Positions 11,460 through 23,634 of a DNA stretch of 64,000 bases are shown here, in pieces. Source of the DNA: Druceiella hillmani. Its lineage: Eukaryota > Arthropoda > Insecta > Lepidoptera > Hepialidae. Position numbers and translations under genes: made by a program. The stretch's first letter is position 1. Each line of letters starts with the position of its first letter. Location of the stretch: assembly GCA_039881145.1 (NCBI GenBank), contig JAYKKI010000128.1:649001-713000 (forward strand), written 5' to 3'. The notes beneath the pieces are model-generated. The model was given only the letters and a program-made list of their open reading frames with translations, searched no databases and was not told the origin of the DNA.

Positions 11460-12640
11460 TGTGTCCATATCTTGTCAGACTTACTTTTATGTATGCTGTT
11501 CAACTAACCTACATACTTTTCTTACTTCCACACATATTACTATTACTTATAAATATTCACTGTATGTGCTGGTAAATTATGAATTAAATTGAATCTTCAA
11601 ATATGATGATGCCATTAATATTATTATTCAGAAAATATTCTTAGTTTTCTTCTTTTCTGAATGATTAAGCAATTTCGTTTATACTATTTTTTTGTTATTT
11701 ACCTCCTCTTTTTTATTGCCTCATTGCAGTAAACAAAAAAAAAGGGTTATCACATATGTATACCTACGTACGTAAGTTCATTCGTTACCCTATAGACCTT
11801 AAACGTCACGTCGGGTTTTAATTAAAATCTTTTGATTTTTCTTGATATCCATACCAGATCCTATTTGATTCTTTTGATCCAGTGACACTGGGAATGAGTG
11901 TCACTGGATAGAAAATTAATATGGGGGCTGAAATAAAAACAAAAACTGAAATTGATTAAAAATATGTTTGATATATCTACATGATATGTCAAAATAAGTG
12001 GCGGGATAAATTAGAAAAGTTTTATAACTTAAGAAATAAAATCGATGAAGAATTTTATTAGTTTTATTTAATAAAATTTGATCTAGTATTTGTATAAAAA
12101 TTGTATAATTTCCTTACTAAACTCTAGGAGCTAAAAAAATACTCCTTCGAAAGTGTCAAAAACAAAAATTGAGTTTCAAGTTTTCATTTTGACATATATT
12201 ATTACATATCGTAAGATAACCCTTCTCGTTTATTTCATAAACACAACGTTACTAACAAATATATGTTCATCCTATAACTATTGACACATCAAACTCTATT
12301 CACACATCATTAAAACGAATAATAAATATAGGGTCATGTGGCATGACGTGTTACGTTCTGCGTACGTATAGTATTATAATATAAACAGTACATATAGTAT
12401 TATGACTATTTTTATATGGAACTAAGATCCGCCTCGGCTTCGTACGAGTTCATTTTAGAGTGGAAATATGTAGTGTTCCAAATATTTCTCTACAAGTTTC
12501 TTTCCTCCTAGTATCAAAACGACTCGTATGAAAATTTACTATTGGTTCAATTAGGATACTTGTATAAAATATTTTGTTATGTTTTTTTCCTTTTACGAAC
12601 GTAAAAGCAAAGGGCTGCTTTACATTAGTTAACAAAAATA
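11460..12640. other. Non-coding DNA with a perfect 13-bp hairpin
   Basis: No gene is recognised. A perfect hairpin lies at 11877-11909: ATCCAGTGACACT, loop GGGAATG, AGTGTCACTGGAT. The rest is AT-rich without a recognised repeat. Confidence 0.4.
11877..11909. repeat. Perfect 13-bp hairpin
   Basis: ATCCAGTGACACT pairs with AGTGTCACTGGAT around a 7-nt loop. Its GC content is higher than that of the surroundings. Confidence 0.85.
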
Positions 12641-12651
12641 TAATAACGTAC

Positions 12652-12779
12652 TGCGACATAATGCCATTATTCGCGTTTTCTCTTCCTTCGTCCCTCTCCT
12701 CCTGCGCAAACTGATCACACCCACTATCATTAAAATGCTCATTTATACTTTCATTTGCGTTCAAAAATTTTTCATTTCT
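12652..12779 (-). other. Possible internal coding exon, unidentified protein
   Basis: On the minus strand a pyrimidine-leaning stretch (CCTTTTATTTTTTAATTTG) leads to an AG at 12780-12781. The frame starting right there is open for 42 codons: RNEKFLNANES, INEHFNDSGCDQ, FAQEERDEGREN and ANNGIMS. It ends at GCA|GTACGT, a moderate splice donor at 12651-12650. The peptide is acidic and rich in N, E, D, S and Q, unlike the hydrophobic translation that follows past the donor. It looks like a disordered linker of a regulatory protein. Whether it belongs to a gene extending outside the window is unknown. Two stops lie just before the acceptor. Chance cannot be excluded. Confidence 0.22.
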
Positions 12780-12789
12780 CTAAAACTAC

Positions 12790-13560
12790 TAATTCAAATT
12801 AAAAAATAAAAGGTCTATTTTCATCTATCGAAACTCAAAAAATGACAATTATTTTTAACGATGTTTAATGAATTTACCTAACCATCGCCACTTATGTAGA
12901 CTAACGGGACTTATCTATAAAATATAGATAATTTCTATCGGAAATTCTTCTCTATATATTTTGTAAACATAAAATTTCACTGTACATATTATTAGCGTGT
13001 CTATTACACTTTTCTCAGCGTTCGTAGCGAAAGCACCCAGGCCAGCGCCTTTTTATTGATACGTTGGCATTATTAACTAAGTCTCAAAAATATATAGCAC
13101 GTATGTATATACTACATAGTCTATATCAATTTGGATACTATAAGCTATTATATTGCGAAAGTTGTATACCAATATATTTTTAATATCAAGGTTACCTTCA
13201 TATTTAAATATTTTTTTTATATATACGATATTAGGTTGTTATCTAAAGCCTTTTTAAATATGTAATTTAATATGGGCCACTAGAGTTATATAGAGAACCA
13301 TAAAATATTAGAATATAAATCCAAGTTTCGATGGTAAATGCTTAGTAATATAAAGTTCTTTCACATTTCTAAGTGTGAATGTGAATTTGATTAAATGAGT
13401 AAAAACATAGCTGTCGCAAAAGAAAAAAAGTTAATTTCATAAATTTAATTTGTGTATTGAATTTTTTTAAGAAATTTTTAAATGAAACTTCATACAACAC
13501 TTGACTTTCTTTTAATTTTTTCGATCTATGTAGCATTTTTTAATATTATTAAACTCTAAA
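12790..13560. other. Non-coding DNA, no gene seen
   Basis: AT-rich, with A and T runs and no recognised element. Confidence 0.4.
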
Positions 13561-13563
13561 TAA

Positions 13564-13568
<5 letters not shown>

Positions 13569-13630
<62 letters not shown>
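13569..13630. repeat. (TA)n microsatellite, about 31 units
   Basis: Uninterrupted TA run of about 62 bp, the longest in the window. It can form a cruciform and is likely length-polymorphic. Confidence 0.97.
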
Positions 13631-13631
<1 letters not shown>

Positions 13632-13861
13632 GGATTCATAGCAGAAAATTATACGTAACAAGTAAAAAAGGCAAGTAATAAATAAGATACGAAAAAAATC
13701 GTTTGATATCTTATTGAAAAATTGATCATCAGTAGAAAAAGAAATTGTTAAATTTATTTAATTGTTAAAGCAAACGCGAGCGGCGATTATTTTTTTTAAT
13801 TAGTAAATTTCTATGGTTATCTTATCGTCTGAAGAAAAAAAACAGTGAAATTTTTGTTATC

Positions 13862-14024
13862 GCTATTAGCAAAGAATTATTTGCTAATAGCCCACCTGAA
13901 GATGTTGTAATACAATGAAACCTAGGTTGTAGTAAAGAAAGAAAGTAGAAATAATACTACATCACGTAGTTTCATTTAATTGTGAATAATGAATTTCTAC
14001 AAAATTAAAGCCAAATATATTAAA
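13862..14024 (+). repeat. Palindromic hammerhead repeat, copy 1
   Basis: This copy has the full unit in forward order. First is a 12-bp hairpin (GCTATTAGCAAA / TTTGCTAATAGC, 13862-13891). Then comes the hammerhead-like core (13892-13932), GTAAAGAAAGAAAGTAGAAA, ACTACATCACGTAGTTTC, ATTTAATTGTGAATAATG, and the terminal GCCAAATATATT. It lacks the inverted second half seen in copies 2, 3 and 5. It is the only copy with the 5' hairpin intact. No target-site duplication was seen. Confidence 0.85.
13892..13932 (+). ncRNA. Hammerhead-ribozyme-like fold, degenerate
   Basis: CCAC, CTGAAGA, stem TGTTG/CAAT, GAAA, ACC/GGT stem and the cleavage triplet as GTT in place of GTC, followed by GTAG. The core boxes are intact, but stem I has an A/C mismatch (CCAC with GTAG) and stem II closes with a G-T pair, so activity is doubtful. 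It also shows the extra T between the core and stem II that the whole family has. Confidence 0.5.
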
Positions 14025-14029
14025 TAGAT

Positions 14030-16030
14030 AAAAAAGACTTTCTAAATTAGATATACCCAAACTAAATGAATATTTAAATAGAATAACGTTCAAGTCGATA
14101 CTTTTAATTAGTGTTTAAAGACTTCTTGCCATATAATGACTACAGACCCAAACAAAATTGTGAATGTCGTTATGTACCCGGCGGATATTGAATGATAAGG
14201 TATTATTTATTTTGGCTTTAACATAAAATTATTTAAATGTTTGGAAATTATATTAGTTGTATAACAATTAAGCTCAACAAACTGTTTACTAAAAAAAATA
14301 AGTACATTTAAAAAGGTAAACTTAAAAAAGTTCTCTAGTAAACAATATGAGAAAAGTTATGAAAAGTTATTAACAAACACACATCCAAACGCTTTGTTTC
14401 TACACAATATAACGAAACTTCCTGCTGAGAGATTTATTCAATTTGTAAGTATATAGCGGAAACGTAACAAAAGCTAAATTTTCTTCAGCACCTTCGGAAC
14501 ATTCCCCGACTTCGTAACATTTCTCGACTTTCCTAGTAAATACCGTTTGATCCAACATCCGCCGGTAGTAGTGCTAAGACGTATTTAGGTGATAATCCTG
14601 TGTTATCCTCCGAGTGAAAGGTTCTTATTTGCTTAATATAAAAGATATATACAGATACCCGACGTTCGGAACCCGGAAGTTATAACTGAAGTTTTAAGAT
14701 AGCTAATACTTACGGTTTCTGCCAAGGTTTTTCGTATATATTTTGAATTTCTTTAGTTTTATTTCTGATTTATCGTCATTTCTAACATACTTGAAGAGTT
14801 TTATTTATTACCAATTATTTAATAAAAAATTGTAATGAATTTTAAAAATGATGATATTGGAAATATGTCTGACTTAGAAAAAATCTACATATTAAGAGTG
14901 TAGGAAAATAAATAGAAAGCTGATTGAATCGATGTGAATTTTAAATTTAAAAAAAAAATCTCTTTATTTTAAACCATTTACTTTTTTCGTGAAATCTTCG
15001 GTAGATACAAAAATTATTCATTGCAGTTATAGGATATAAGAACATTATGTAGTCCAACATGTCAGAGTATTATAATTTGCAACATTATTCAATGTGTTTA
15101 GAAGACATCGTTGAAGCAAATTAGATCTTGTAGTTTATTTAGATTTTTCAAAACTTGTGCTGTAAATCAGAGCAGAAGGTCTATTAAGGTTGTCTTATTA
15201 TTTTAAATTACGATATTAGAAACAAACATAATTTGTTTTACTTGATTCATTTTTCCCAGAGATAAAATATTTATGAATATCTTTTTATGATAAACGTAAC
15301 TGATTAAAAGAAACTGAATCAATTTTGCAATTCTCTTTAATTGACTAAAGCGTGGCTGATAACTTTTGATACAGGGTTTAAAATAAATTTTTCTTATTAA
15401 CATTTAAAAACAAATTTTATTGGTAATTAAATTTAGGCAGTATTCATATGAATAATCCGCATATGAATAATCAGTAAACTATAAAGCTCTCTCTTGCCAT
15501 TTAACTACTTGTTATTTAAACATCAGGTATTAATTGAATACAGAGGAGTTCAAATTTAAAATTTATTCCTTAATCCTGTCAATTTTATAATTTTTTCTTT
15601 TTTATATATTTCAATTGATCAACAAGACTATTATTCATCTAATTTGTACATTTTAAAAATGGTTGAAAAATGTGTAGCTTTATTTTTTATAACCGAATAT
15701 GGGTAGTATAAGTTTAAGTAATTAATAAGACCTATAGTGTGGTAGAATATGTGAAATAATACTATAATTTGTTTTAAATTTAATTTTATTGAGGGTACTT
15801 TGAAAGGAAACGAGCATCAAGAAATATTAATATGAAAAGTAAAAAAGCGGCCAATTCGACAATAAAAATGAATACATTATTTTAAACAAAATAATTTTTG
15901 CAAAGATTTCTGGAAGTTTAAAATGTTGATCCGTCTTAACATAGGATAATTCAAAAGATTCTTATGAATTATTCTTTTCCAACCTAACCTGACCTAATTA
16001 TAAGTTCTGATTTTTTTTTATATTGTTAGA
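14030..16030. other. Non-coding DNA, no gene seen
   Basis: AT-rich. A slightly GC-richer patch lies at 14480-14620. At 15445-15475 the word CATATGAATAATC occurs twice in direct orientation. The minus ORF 15203-15403 shows no domain. Confidence 0.4.
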
Positions 16031-16039
16031 ATGGTAACA

Positions 16040-16300
16040 TTGCGGCCGTGATGTATTGGGATGATCACAGTCTTACAGTCTCCGAGAACACGGCGCACCG
16101 CAGGAACCCAAGTTCCCAATTCCCGACCGCTTATCTATTGAGATTAGAGCGTTTTTTGTGATCGCGTAGCTAAAATGCCGCGGACTAGTGACGGACAGCA
16201 GTGCTAGTGATGCGAGAAGATACGCACTGCGATCTCCAAAATGCCTGCTAGATTTGGTTCTATGGGCATTACCTCCAATCTGGGGAGAGTATGTTACGTA
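16040..16300. other. CpG-rich block of unknown nature
   Basis: About 250 bp of clearly higher GC and CpG content than the flanks, with GCGGCC and CCGCGG sites. The minus ORF 16073-16321 (82 codons) covers it, but its translation has no recognisable domain. It could be a promoter-like CpG patch or an old GC-rich repeat. It abuts the long hairpin that follows. Confidence 0.35.
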
Positions 16301-16312
16301 TATATTTGGTAC

Positions 16313-16386
16313 ATCTATCAAAATTAATTGCTAGAGTTTTATTTAGAAAAAGTTAAATAAAACTCTAACTATTAATTTTGGTAGAT
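16313..16386. repeat. 74-nt foldback with 33-bp arms
   Basis: Arms 16313-16345 and 16354-16386 pair at 31 of 33 positions, counting one G-T pair. The loop is GAAAAAGT. Mismatches are T/T at 16329/16370 and C/A at 16331/16368. Size and shape match both an insect microRNA precursor and a foldback remnant of a small DNA transposon. The sequence shows no homology to the other hairpins here. Confidence 0.85.
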
Positions 16387-16389
16387 AGA

Positions 16390-17380
16390 ATCATAACCCT
16401 AACTACTGTACGCTATTTTCTAGTAAATTTTACGAATTTCCATCGATGAAATTCTCAAAGATTCCAGAGTTATCATTTGTTTCCAAAATGGCGTAACTGA
16501 AAAATTTTTACGTAAAAAAAATAATTTTACGTAAAATGTATAAATTTAAAAAGTATTTTAATAGCGTCACTATTAACTTTCACCTATAAACAGAAGAACC
16601 TGCAATAAAACATAATAAGCAAATGTTTCGACATTCCTTAAATAATCATTTGTTTTTCATTTCATTAATTTACCTTTCAAAAAGTTTTCCAACTGGTTTA
16701 AGTTTCATTGTCCTCGTCCATTATAGTAAGTGTACTTAATTTCCTTGCCTTTTCCATCAATTAAATCGTTCTAGTGCTTTATTATCCCTTTTTCCAAACG
16801 CACTACCTCCCCATATTAACGTTATATTAATTTACTACATCGTGCTAAAATTTTCCAATTTGATCTCATTTTTAAAATATGTACATCAAATTCAGTAGAA
16901 AATGTTAAGGGACTATAGAAAAATTGTTAACATTCAATAACAACAACAGAAAATTGTTAACAAAGTATGAATAATAGATACTATAATTTATGACAAAACA
17001 TGTTTATTATTCTCTTGTATAAAACTAAGTAAAAAATGTTAATAAGCTGTATGACAATTATTAACGGTTTCTGAAAAAAATATACTGTCAAATTCGGGAT
17101 TTAAAGTAATACAAAATTGAAATATTTTGTAGAAACACATTACGAATATGCTGAGATTTTTGCACGGAAGCACCCATATGAGTAATATATGCGCTCTTTG
17201 TTAAACCTGCAGGTTGGTTATTCAGTGTGTATTTTTAAGAAATGGTTCCTTTCACTTTTTTCCATGATGGAAAATGAACCCAATGAGATAAAATAGATAG
17301 AAATATTACCTTACTCAATTCTTAAATAGTTATAGTTTAACTTTCATTAGACCATACATTTTTCTATAAAAATCCCCTAC
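16390..17380. other. Non-coding DNA, no gene seen
   Basis: AT-rich sequence without a recognised element. Confidence 0.4.
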
Positions 17381-17384
17381 ATTA

Positions 17385-17930
17385 ATTTTTTTAGGGTTCC
17401 GTACTTCGAAAGGAAAAAAAGAATCCGTATAGGATCACTTCCTCGTCCGTCTATCGATCAAGACCCTTTTTCTCAAATGTAAATTGAAAATACTATCAAA
17501 TACTTTAGGTCTGCGTTCCCTTGAAGCTGTAAAAATACCAAGGTTCTAAGTCAAGGTAATCAAAAAGAACCCTAAAAATACGGTCATTTACGCCGCATAT
17601 TGTGCCACTCGCATATAAATCAAAACCAATAGGGTACTTCCCATTGACTTAGAGTAGTGAAATTTGGCAAGAAGAAAGTCCCGCATTAGAAGTAAAAAAA
17701 TCCTTAATTTGTAGTTTTATTCCACAAAAAAAATTTTGATATATGCGCCTGTGAAAGATAAAGTGGGCAATATATTTTCGTTCCACAAAATTAAAATTTT
17801 GTAAATAATTTAATTGGAATATTATGTACCATTAAATGTTTGCAAATGACTAAATGTGTACAGAACTACGAATAGTGAGAGTTCCACTCGTGCTTGGCAG
17901 GTTTTTTAAAGTGAATCATTTCATTTTGGA
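17385..17930 (+). repeat. Lepidopteran-type interspersed repeat, near full length
   Basis: Best copy in the window. In order it has AGGGTTCCGTACTTCGAAAGG, GGATCACTTCCTCGTCCGTC, AAGACCCTTTTTCTCA, GGGTACTTCCCATTGACTTAG, GTGAAATTTGGCAAGAAG, GCGCCTGTGAAAGATAAAGT, GGCAATATATTTTCGTTCC, TGTACCATTAAATGTTT and the 3' end TTCCACTCGTGCTTGGCAGG followed by T-rich DNA. No transposase or RT is encoded. I recognise the family as abundant in Lepidoptera but cannot name its class. Confidence 0.85.
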
Positions 17931-17934
17931 GGCA

Positions 17935-19600
17935 ATATATTATCAGTATTAATTTACTTCTAATAAGAGACTTCCTTTTTATGAATTTTTCATTCCATGA
18001 ATTTTTCACGTTTTTTCCGAAAAGTGACTTGAATAATTATAGCCACTAATAATTAATTGCGTAAAACTATTAATTGACAAATCGTAAGATTTTTATTTGT
18101 CTTTCTCAATTTATTTGAAGAATTTCGCAGTCCACCTGTTGCACTTTATTTATTAACACTAGAAAAGTAATCGACGCCGAATCGACGCATGCATTTACGC
18201 AGAATGTTTGTAAATTACTGCTTGTGATACCTCTCCTCTCATCCTGATCAATTTAGTAGTTCCATAATACCTACAGGAAATGCCCATGTCGCTGAAGTAA
18301 ATGTTTACGGTATACACTACTTAACGTAAATATATTCACGTCATTGTGATGAATCTATCTTTTATGGGATTGTTACTTTTTTGTTTCAGTTGTTTGATAA
18401 TAATTAATTAATTTAAAGTATTTTCATATTTTTTTTAAATATAGATATTGAAGAACCCGAAGAGGTAAATTCAGAAATATTTTTAATAGTAGAAAGGGCT
18501 TGTTTACATAATTATCATATTGTAATGCTTTTCTGAAAAAATAACTTGTAAGTACGAATATAAATTGCACTATGAATGTTCTGTAAATACATAAGGGTTT
18601 AAAAATATTGAGGAATAAATAGTATTTCTATTGAAGTATTTATAAATATTGTTATTATATTTTACTATGTACGTATTGCAAGCGTAAAATATTGATGATT
18701 TCTTGAAAAACTATAAAATTTTTAACCGTTGCCATAGTTTTCTATTAAATTCATGTAAACCTCCGATAACGATGTTTTTTAAATATTGACTTTACCAGTT
18801 TTGGTGATGATATGAGTTTATTTGGATATTTTTAATAATGTCTTTAAACTTATCTTACGTGAATTATCAAGATAATAATTTTGTGATGTTTTGAATTTTT
18901 CCTATTAATGGATACTTCATACGATACATGAAAGTATAAACGAAATTCGAACAACGTTTGTCTCCTATAATATTTTCATATAAATATTTTCGAGTTATAT
19001 ATATTGAAATACATGAGAAATAATATACTTTCTGTATACTGCAAGTTTCTTTTACTAACGGTTTTTGAGAGAAAAAGTTGCTGAGGATACGTGAGTGAGT
19101 TTTAAGTGTTCCGTTTTTTTCCGGAATCCTTTAACATTTTGAAATATCAATTTGTTTTATTTTATTTTTGGAAAAATAATGTGCTAAGCTATGTGTCTCA
19201 AAAGCACTGCTGGAAATTGTGATATATTTTATTTACCAATCCCTATATTACGTGTACGATAAAATGACGCATGGACGGCGTGTTTTTCTGGTGTCAATAT
19301 ACGTTTGTCCCGTATACTTTATTTTAATTGGTTTGTCGACACTGATATATAGAACAGTGAAAGTTTTATTTCTTTGATAATAAAAATATAAGCTAAATTT
19401 AATATCAATCGTTTCTATTAATAACGTAATAAAACACGAAAAAAAATTATTTTCATATGCCACAGTCAATATTTTCCGCATGAACATCTTTGATTCCAGA
19501 ATAGAATTCTGTGAGCATATATTTGTGTTTATTTGATCCGCGTATTATTAAAAAAGAACGACATTTACATATTGTTAACAAACAATAATAAAAACGAATA
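17935..19600. other. Non-coding DNA, no gene seen
   Basis: AT-rich, no recognised element. At about 18168-18190 the word ATCGACGC occurs twice, 8 bp apart. The ORFs at 19248-19668 minus are AT-driven. Confidence 0.4.
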
Positions 19601-19960
19601 TCCCGAGTGCCCCCAAGTTGTAAGTCGATATTAAAATATAATAAACACACCCTCTTTCTTCCCCACATTTTTTCCCTCTCACCTCCTTGCCCCGCCTCAT
19701 TTGAACTCCCTACAGAAACTGTTATTGTGTTAAGTATTTATGTTCCAACTTTTGCAACTTGCGCCCGCAATGTATTGTGCTACATTTGAACAGCAGATGG
19801 CGCAAGATCTCTCTTGTTCGAAAACAAATGTATTAACGCCCACATAGCTACTGAGGTACTACGTCGAGTGTCAGAGTGTGCGACGGACTCATGTGTGGTT
19901 GGAGTCTGGAGAAGTCGGCACTGCGGTACGTGATTCGGAACGTAGGTCAGGTTTTGAGGA
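19600..19960 (+). promoter_or_regulatory. Possible promoter and first exon
   Basis: A pyrimidine-rich stretch (19645-19715, CTCTTTCTTCCCCAC and similar) is followed by GC-richer DNA with the word CAGATGGCGC at 19793. After that, about 19855-19925 is CpG-containing (ACTACGTCGAGTGTCAGAGT to GTCGGCACTGCG) and ends at GCG|GTACGTGA, a fair splice donor at 19926. Composition contrasts with the AT-rich flanks on both sides. There is no TATA box at a good spacing, and no downstream acceptor or coding exon was identified, so this is suggestive only. Confidence 0.18.
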
Positions 19961-19964
19961 TAGG

Positions 19965-21810
19965 GAATATCTGCTTACTCTCGCTATATTTTATCCTGTA
20001 TTGTTACAGAGTGGACGGGGCTGATTAAACTGTTACTATGTGAAATTTTTCGGTTTATCACTTTTTATTTTGTCCCATATAATACTAGCCACCGTATCCT
20101 TTAGCGTGTAGATATTGCATTCTATAAAATAAGCTATGGTGCTTATATATCATAGCCTTTAAGTTTGCGTCTTTTGGGATTTTATCATGTTTCATATTCC
20201 TTTTGACTACAAATGTTATTGTTTCCCTTTGACAGATCCAGAATAATTTTTTGGATTCGATTTCATATTAGTATGTATGTCGGTATATTCTCTTTCATCT
20301 GAGTATGGTAAATTTGAAGTAAAAGTATTAATATATGAAAAGAACTTTATCGACTGTAACGTTGTTTTTTACTTTTAAAATTAATTTTTTTACGTTTTCG
20401 ATTTTTCAATGATTCCTGTAAACTGACTATCAGAGTATTTATCATTAATTTGTTGCCCTATGTTTTCTTATTCAATGCTAAAAATGTCTAAAACTCTATA
20501 TGCATTAAACATCGAATTGCAAATTCATACTTTCCAAGTAAACATTATTATTAGTCGCGATAATTTAATAAATAATGCGATAATTTAAAAGAATGCTGCG
20601 TGTCACTTAAAAACATTCAAAACGTAATGTTTTTATGATTTTGCCCATAACCACATTTTATTTGGCAGTTGTCAGCCACAGCACAATCGTTATTATTCAA
20701 GTAATTAATTAAGAAGGTTGTTTCAACGAGGGACATAAATGTAATCGTTTGAATGTCTTTTAATTCTATTTTAAGAAGTATTTTGAAACACTAACTCGAA
20801 AGCAAGTGGTATAGAATTAACATGTTATAACTAGCGTCACAAAAATAAGAAATAATTGTAAACACCTTGTCTTTGTCGTCTATAAGACATCGCATAAACC
20901 GTTATTTAGCGAGTTAAAATATCTTATTTAAATGCTATTGATTGTCTTAAATCATCTATCATATACCTTTTGCAAGTGCGTATTTAATGACGTTCAGATT
21001 AAGTATAATATCTCAACTAGAGGTGACGTAAAGTTATAAATCCAAAGACAATTCATACTGGTAACACATTGAAGGAACGTATTAATTGGGTTATAGAAAT
21101 TATAATGTTCCAAGTATTCAGTGTTACATAAATTTTTATGTTGTACTCTTTATCCTGTTATATTATTTTTTTAAATATTCTTTTAAAAATATACATAAAT
21201 AGACCTAAATTAATTTTTTTAGAAATGTTTATTTCTCCTTGTAATATATTTATTAATTAGTACATGTCTATTTTAAATAACAAAACTACCTCAAATATTT
21301 GTTCATTCCTGGTGTTTACAATAATATATTTTACCTGTTCATAATTTTGTTTGACCATTTTATTATCAAGAATTGTCCTAGATATTCGTTTCTATTGAAA
21401 AATTATCTTGATACGGTAGTGTGTTATCCGATTTCCGAAAAAAGGGCGACTCAATGACCGTGTGTTGTATCAGAGTAATTATTTCGTGCCACTTTCGATC
21501 TCTCTATAACTCAATATCTATTTTATCTGAAAAAGTTTGTTTATTTATTAAACCTCCAATTGCTTAAAATCCAAAATTTTAAATAATTCTCGAGATACTC
21601 ATGTCTAGATGATGCAATATATAACATTGACTTATTTTATGATTCGCTAATAAAAAGCTATATCACTTCTAGTTAATTCGTAAAATTTGTCATATAGTTG
21701 GATTATTGGGAATATGTTAAATAATTAATCAGAAAAAGGATTATGGACAATATTTATGGTGCGATTGCTTTCATATATGAAATATGAGATAAGGGGTAAA
21801 CATAAATTTG
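19965..21810. other. Non-coding DNA, no gene seen
   Basis: AT-rich sequence without a recognised element or ORF of note. Confidence 0.4.
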
Positions 21811-21814
21811 CCTT

Positions 21815-22640
21815 TATGGGGCTCCGTAGCCAAAACTATGACTGTTTATAATTTCACTATGTCCGTTTGTCAGCCTCTCTGTCTGTAGGTAACTATTTTT
21901 TAATGGCAGACTATTAGTCCCATAAAGCCGAAATTTGCTATGATTATACGTAGTTGTCACGCCTATAAAGCGATGAAGTGTAATCTTAAAAAAAATGTCT
22001 TAGGGTACGTTCTCTTACTGTAAGGAGAGACTGAAGTTTATTAACGCATTCCATTAAGTAGGGTGTCGTTAAATAATTCATTAAAAAATATCGAAGATTG
22101 TCATAAGCCCTTTTTCGATATTCCCTTTTAATATGGCCATTATTGCTAGAGCTACATATCCCCAGCGTCAACCAGTTAAACCATAGTTTCTGATTATGTA
22201 AAAAGTGTTCACCATAATAATGTATGTAATAAAATTAGTAGGAAAATTATAGCAGCTAAGTAGACTACTATTTTGTCAGTAAAAGTAGACTGATTTGCAG
22301 TTGAGTCAGCAAACAATTCATAGAAACTCCATTCAAATGACTGAAATCAACTGCAAAAAAGATTGCATTTTAAAATATATATTTTGTTAGTTTTATAAAG
22401 ATATAGGCAATATATTTATAGAATTATCCAGTGAGAGATAATATTATTTCAGTGGGTACCATTTTTTAAGAACTGTGAAATATACAGTAGTCAATATTAT
22501 ATTTGTAAATATAAATACTGTTATTTGTAAATAGTTTAACAGAGAAACTACGATCACTTAAAGGTTTATAAGCGCCTAAATGTGTACAGTACCAACAAAG
22601 TGCGAGGTCTACTCATACTTGAAAAGTTTTTATTATCTAC
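21815..22640 (+). repeat. Lepidopteran-type interspersed repeat, second subfamily
   Basis: Starts with ATGGGGCTCCGTAGCC, then ATGTCCGTTTGTCAGCCTCT and CTGTCTGTAGG. The 3' part has ACTGTGAAATATACAGTAG, TGTAAATAGTTTAACAGAG, CCTAAATGTGTACAGTACC, and ends in GAGGTCTACTCATACTTG. The middle (22200-22380) is only weakly similar, so this may be two adjacent copies. The minus ORF 21986-22171 is a shadow of the repeat. Confidence 0.7.
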
Positions 22641-22644
22641 TGAG

Positions 22645-23625
22645 TATGTTACATTGTACAAAGAAAATTGACAAAAAATATTGGCATTTCATAAAGATCG
22701 TATTCGCAAAAAAGAAGCAATTTTTATCTGCTATTAGTAGCAGATAAACATTTAAGACAATATTTTTTTTTAAAATAGAGCAATAGAAAACTTGCATAAT
22801 GGAAAATTAAGTAACAATCATTTTCTTTTGTAAACTATTTAAATAATGAACTTAGCGCTAATATCCAAATCTTTTATGTGTGAAGCCAGCAAATTACTTA
22901 CTTTTCTTACCGAAGGTCTTCTCATGTTTATGTTTTCTTGGGGATTTAATTAGCGTCCTAATATTTTAATTGTTAAACCTTTGCTGGATTATGTAAATGG
23001 AATTATTTAGTTTTTGCTTTCAATATTAATTAGAACTCGGTAGCATGATTAAAAATAAGTATTTTTACGTATATTATTTTCATGAAAAAACTTGTTAAAT
23101 ATTAAATTTAAAAATATTGACATGAAAATTGTAAAAACTTGAAATACATTGACACGAAAATTTATGCTACAGAATATCGTTTCTAAATAACTGACAGAGA
23201 TGGAACAAATTACATTTCTTAGTATCTATTATAAGTTGGCTAATATGTTATGTAAAATTCACATTTTATTTTTGGTCAGTTTAAATTAATAGGTGAAAAT
23301 TTCCAAAATAACATATAATATCTTGTAACGGCGTATTTTATTTATGCTTTCAATATAACAAAATGTAACGTGACCGTTTTACCCAAAATCAATGACAAAT
23401 TTGAAGTGCATAAGATATCGACTTGAATTTGTTTCACATTTCTGTGGTAATTACATTAAGAGTTGAAGAGCGGGAAGCGCGATTTATATTACTTTCTCCA
23501 AATTATATTGGAGAAAACTTTTTATTTAGAAATTGTTATTATATTTTGATAGGAAACACAATATAGTTAGAAACAGAAAAGAATATGGTGACTTATCAGA
23601 AATCCGAAAAGATATTTCTTAAATT
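22645..23625. other. Non-coding DNA with a small hairpin
   Basis: No gene is recognised. A perfect 11-bp hairpin lies at 22723-22748 (TTTATCTGCTA, loop TTAG, TAGCAGATAAA). Confidence 0.45.
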
Positions 23626-23634
23626 GTGAATTAA

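Noticed and set aside
12651..12652. Riboswitches, ribosome binding sites, operons and rho-independent terminators
   Set aside because: The window is eukaryotic non-coding DNA. Hairpins followed by T runs occur but have no gene context that would make them terminators.
13569..13630. CRISPR-like or regular spaced repeats
   Set aside because: The regular repeats here are TA dinucleotides and a tandem array without spacers. Nothing resembles a CRISPR array and the DNA is eukaryotic.
13862..14024. Palindromic family as a MITE (DNA transposon)
   Set aside because: Ends are asymmetric, the duplications found are 13 bp instead of the short fixed lengths typical of MITEs, and the unit has a hammerhead-like core.
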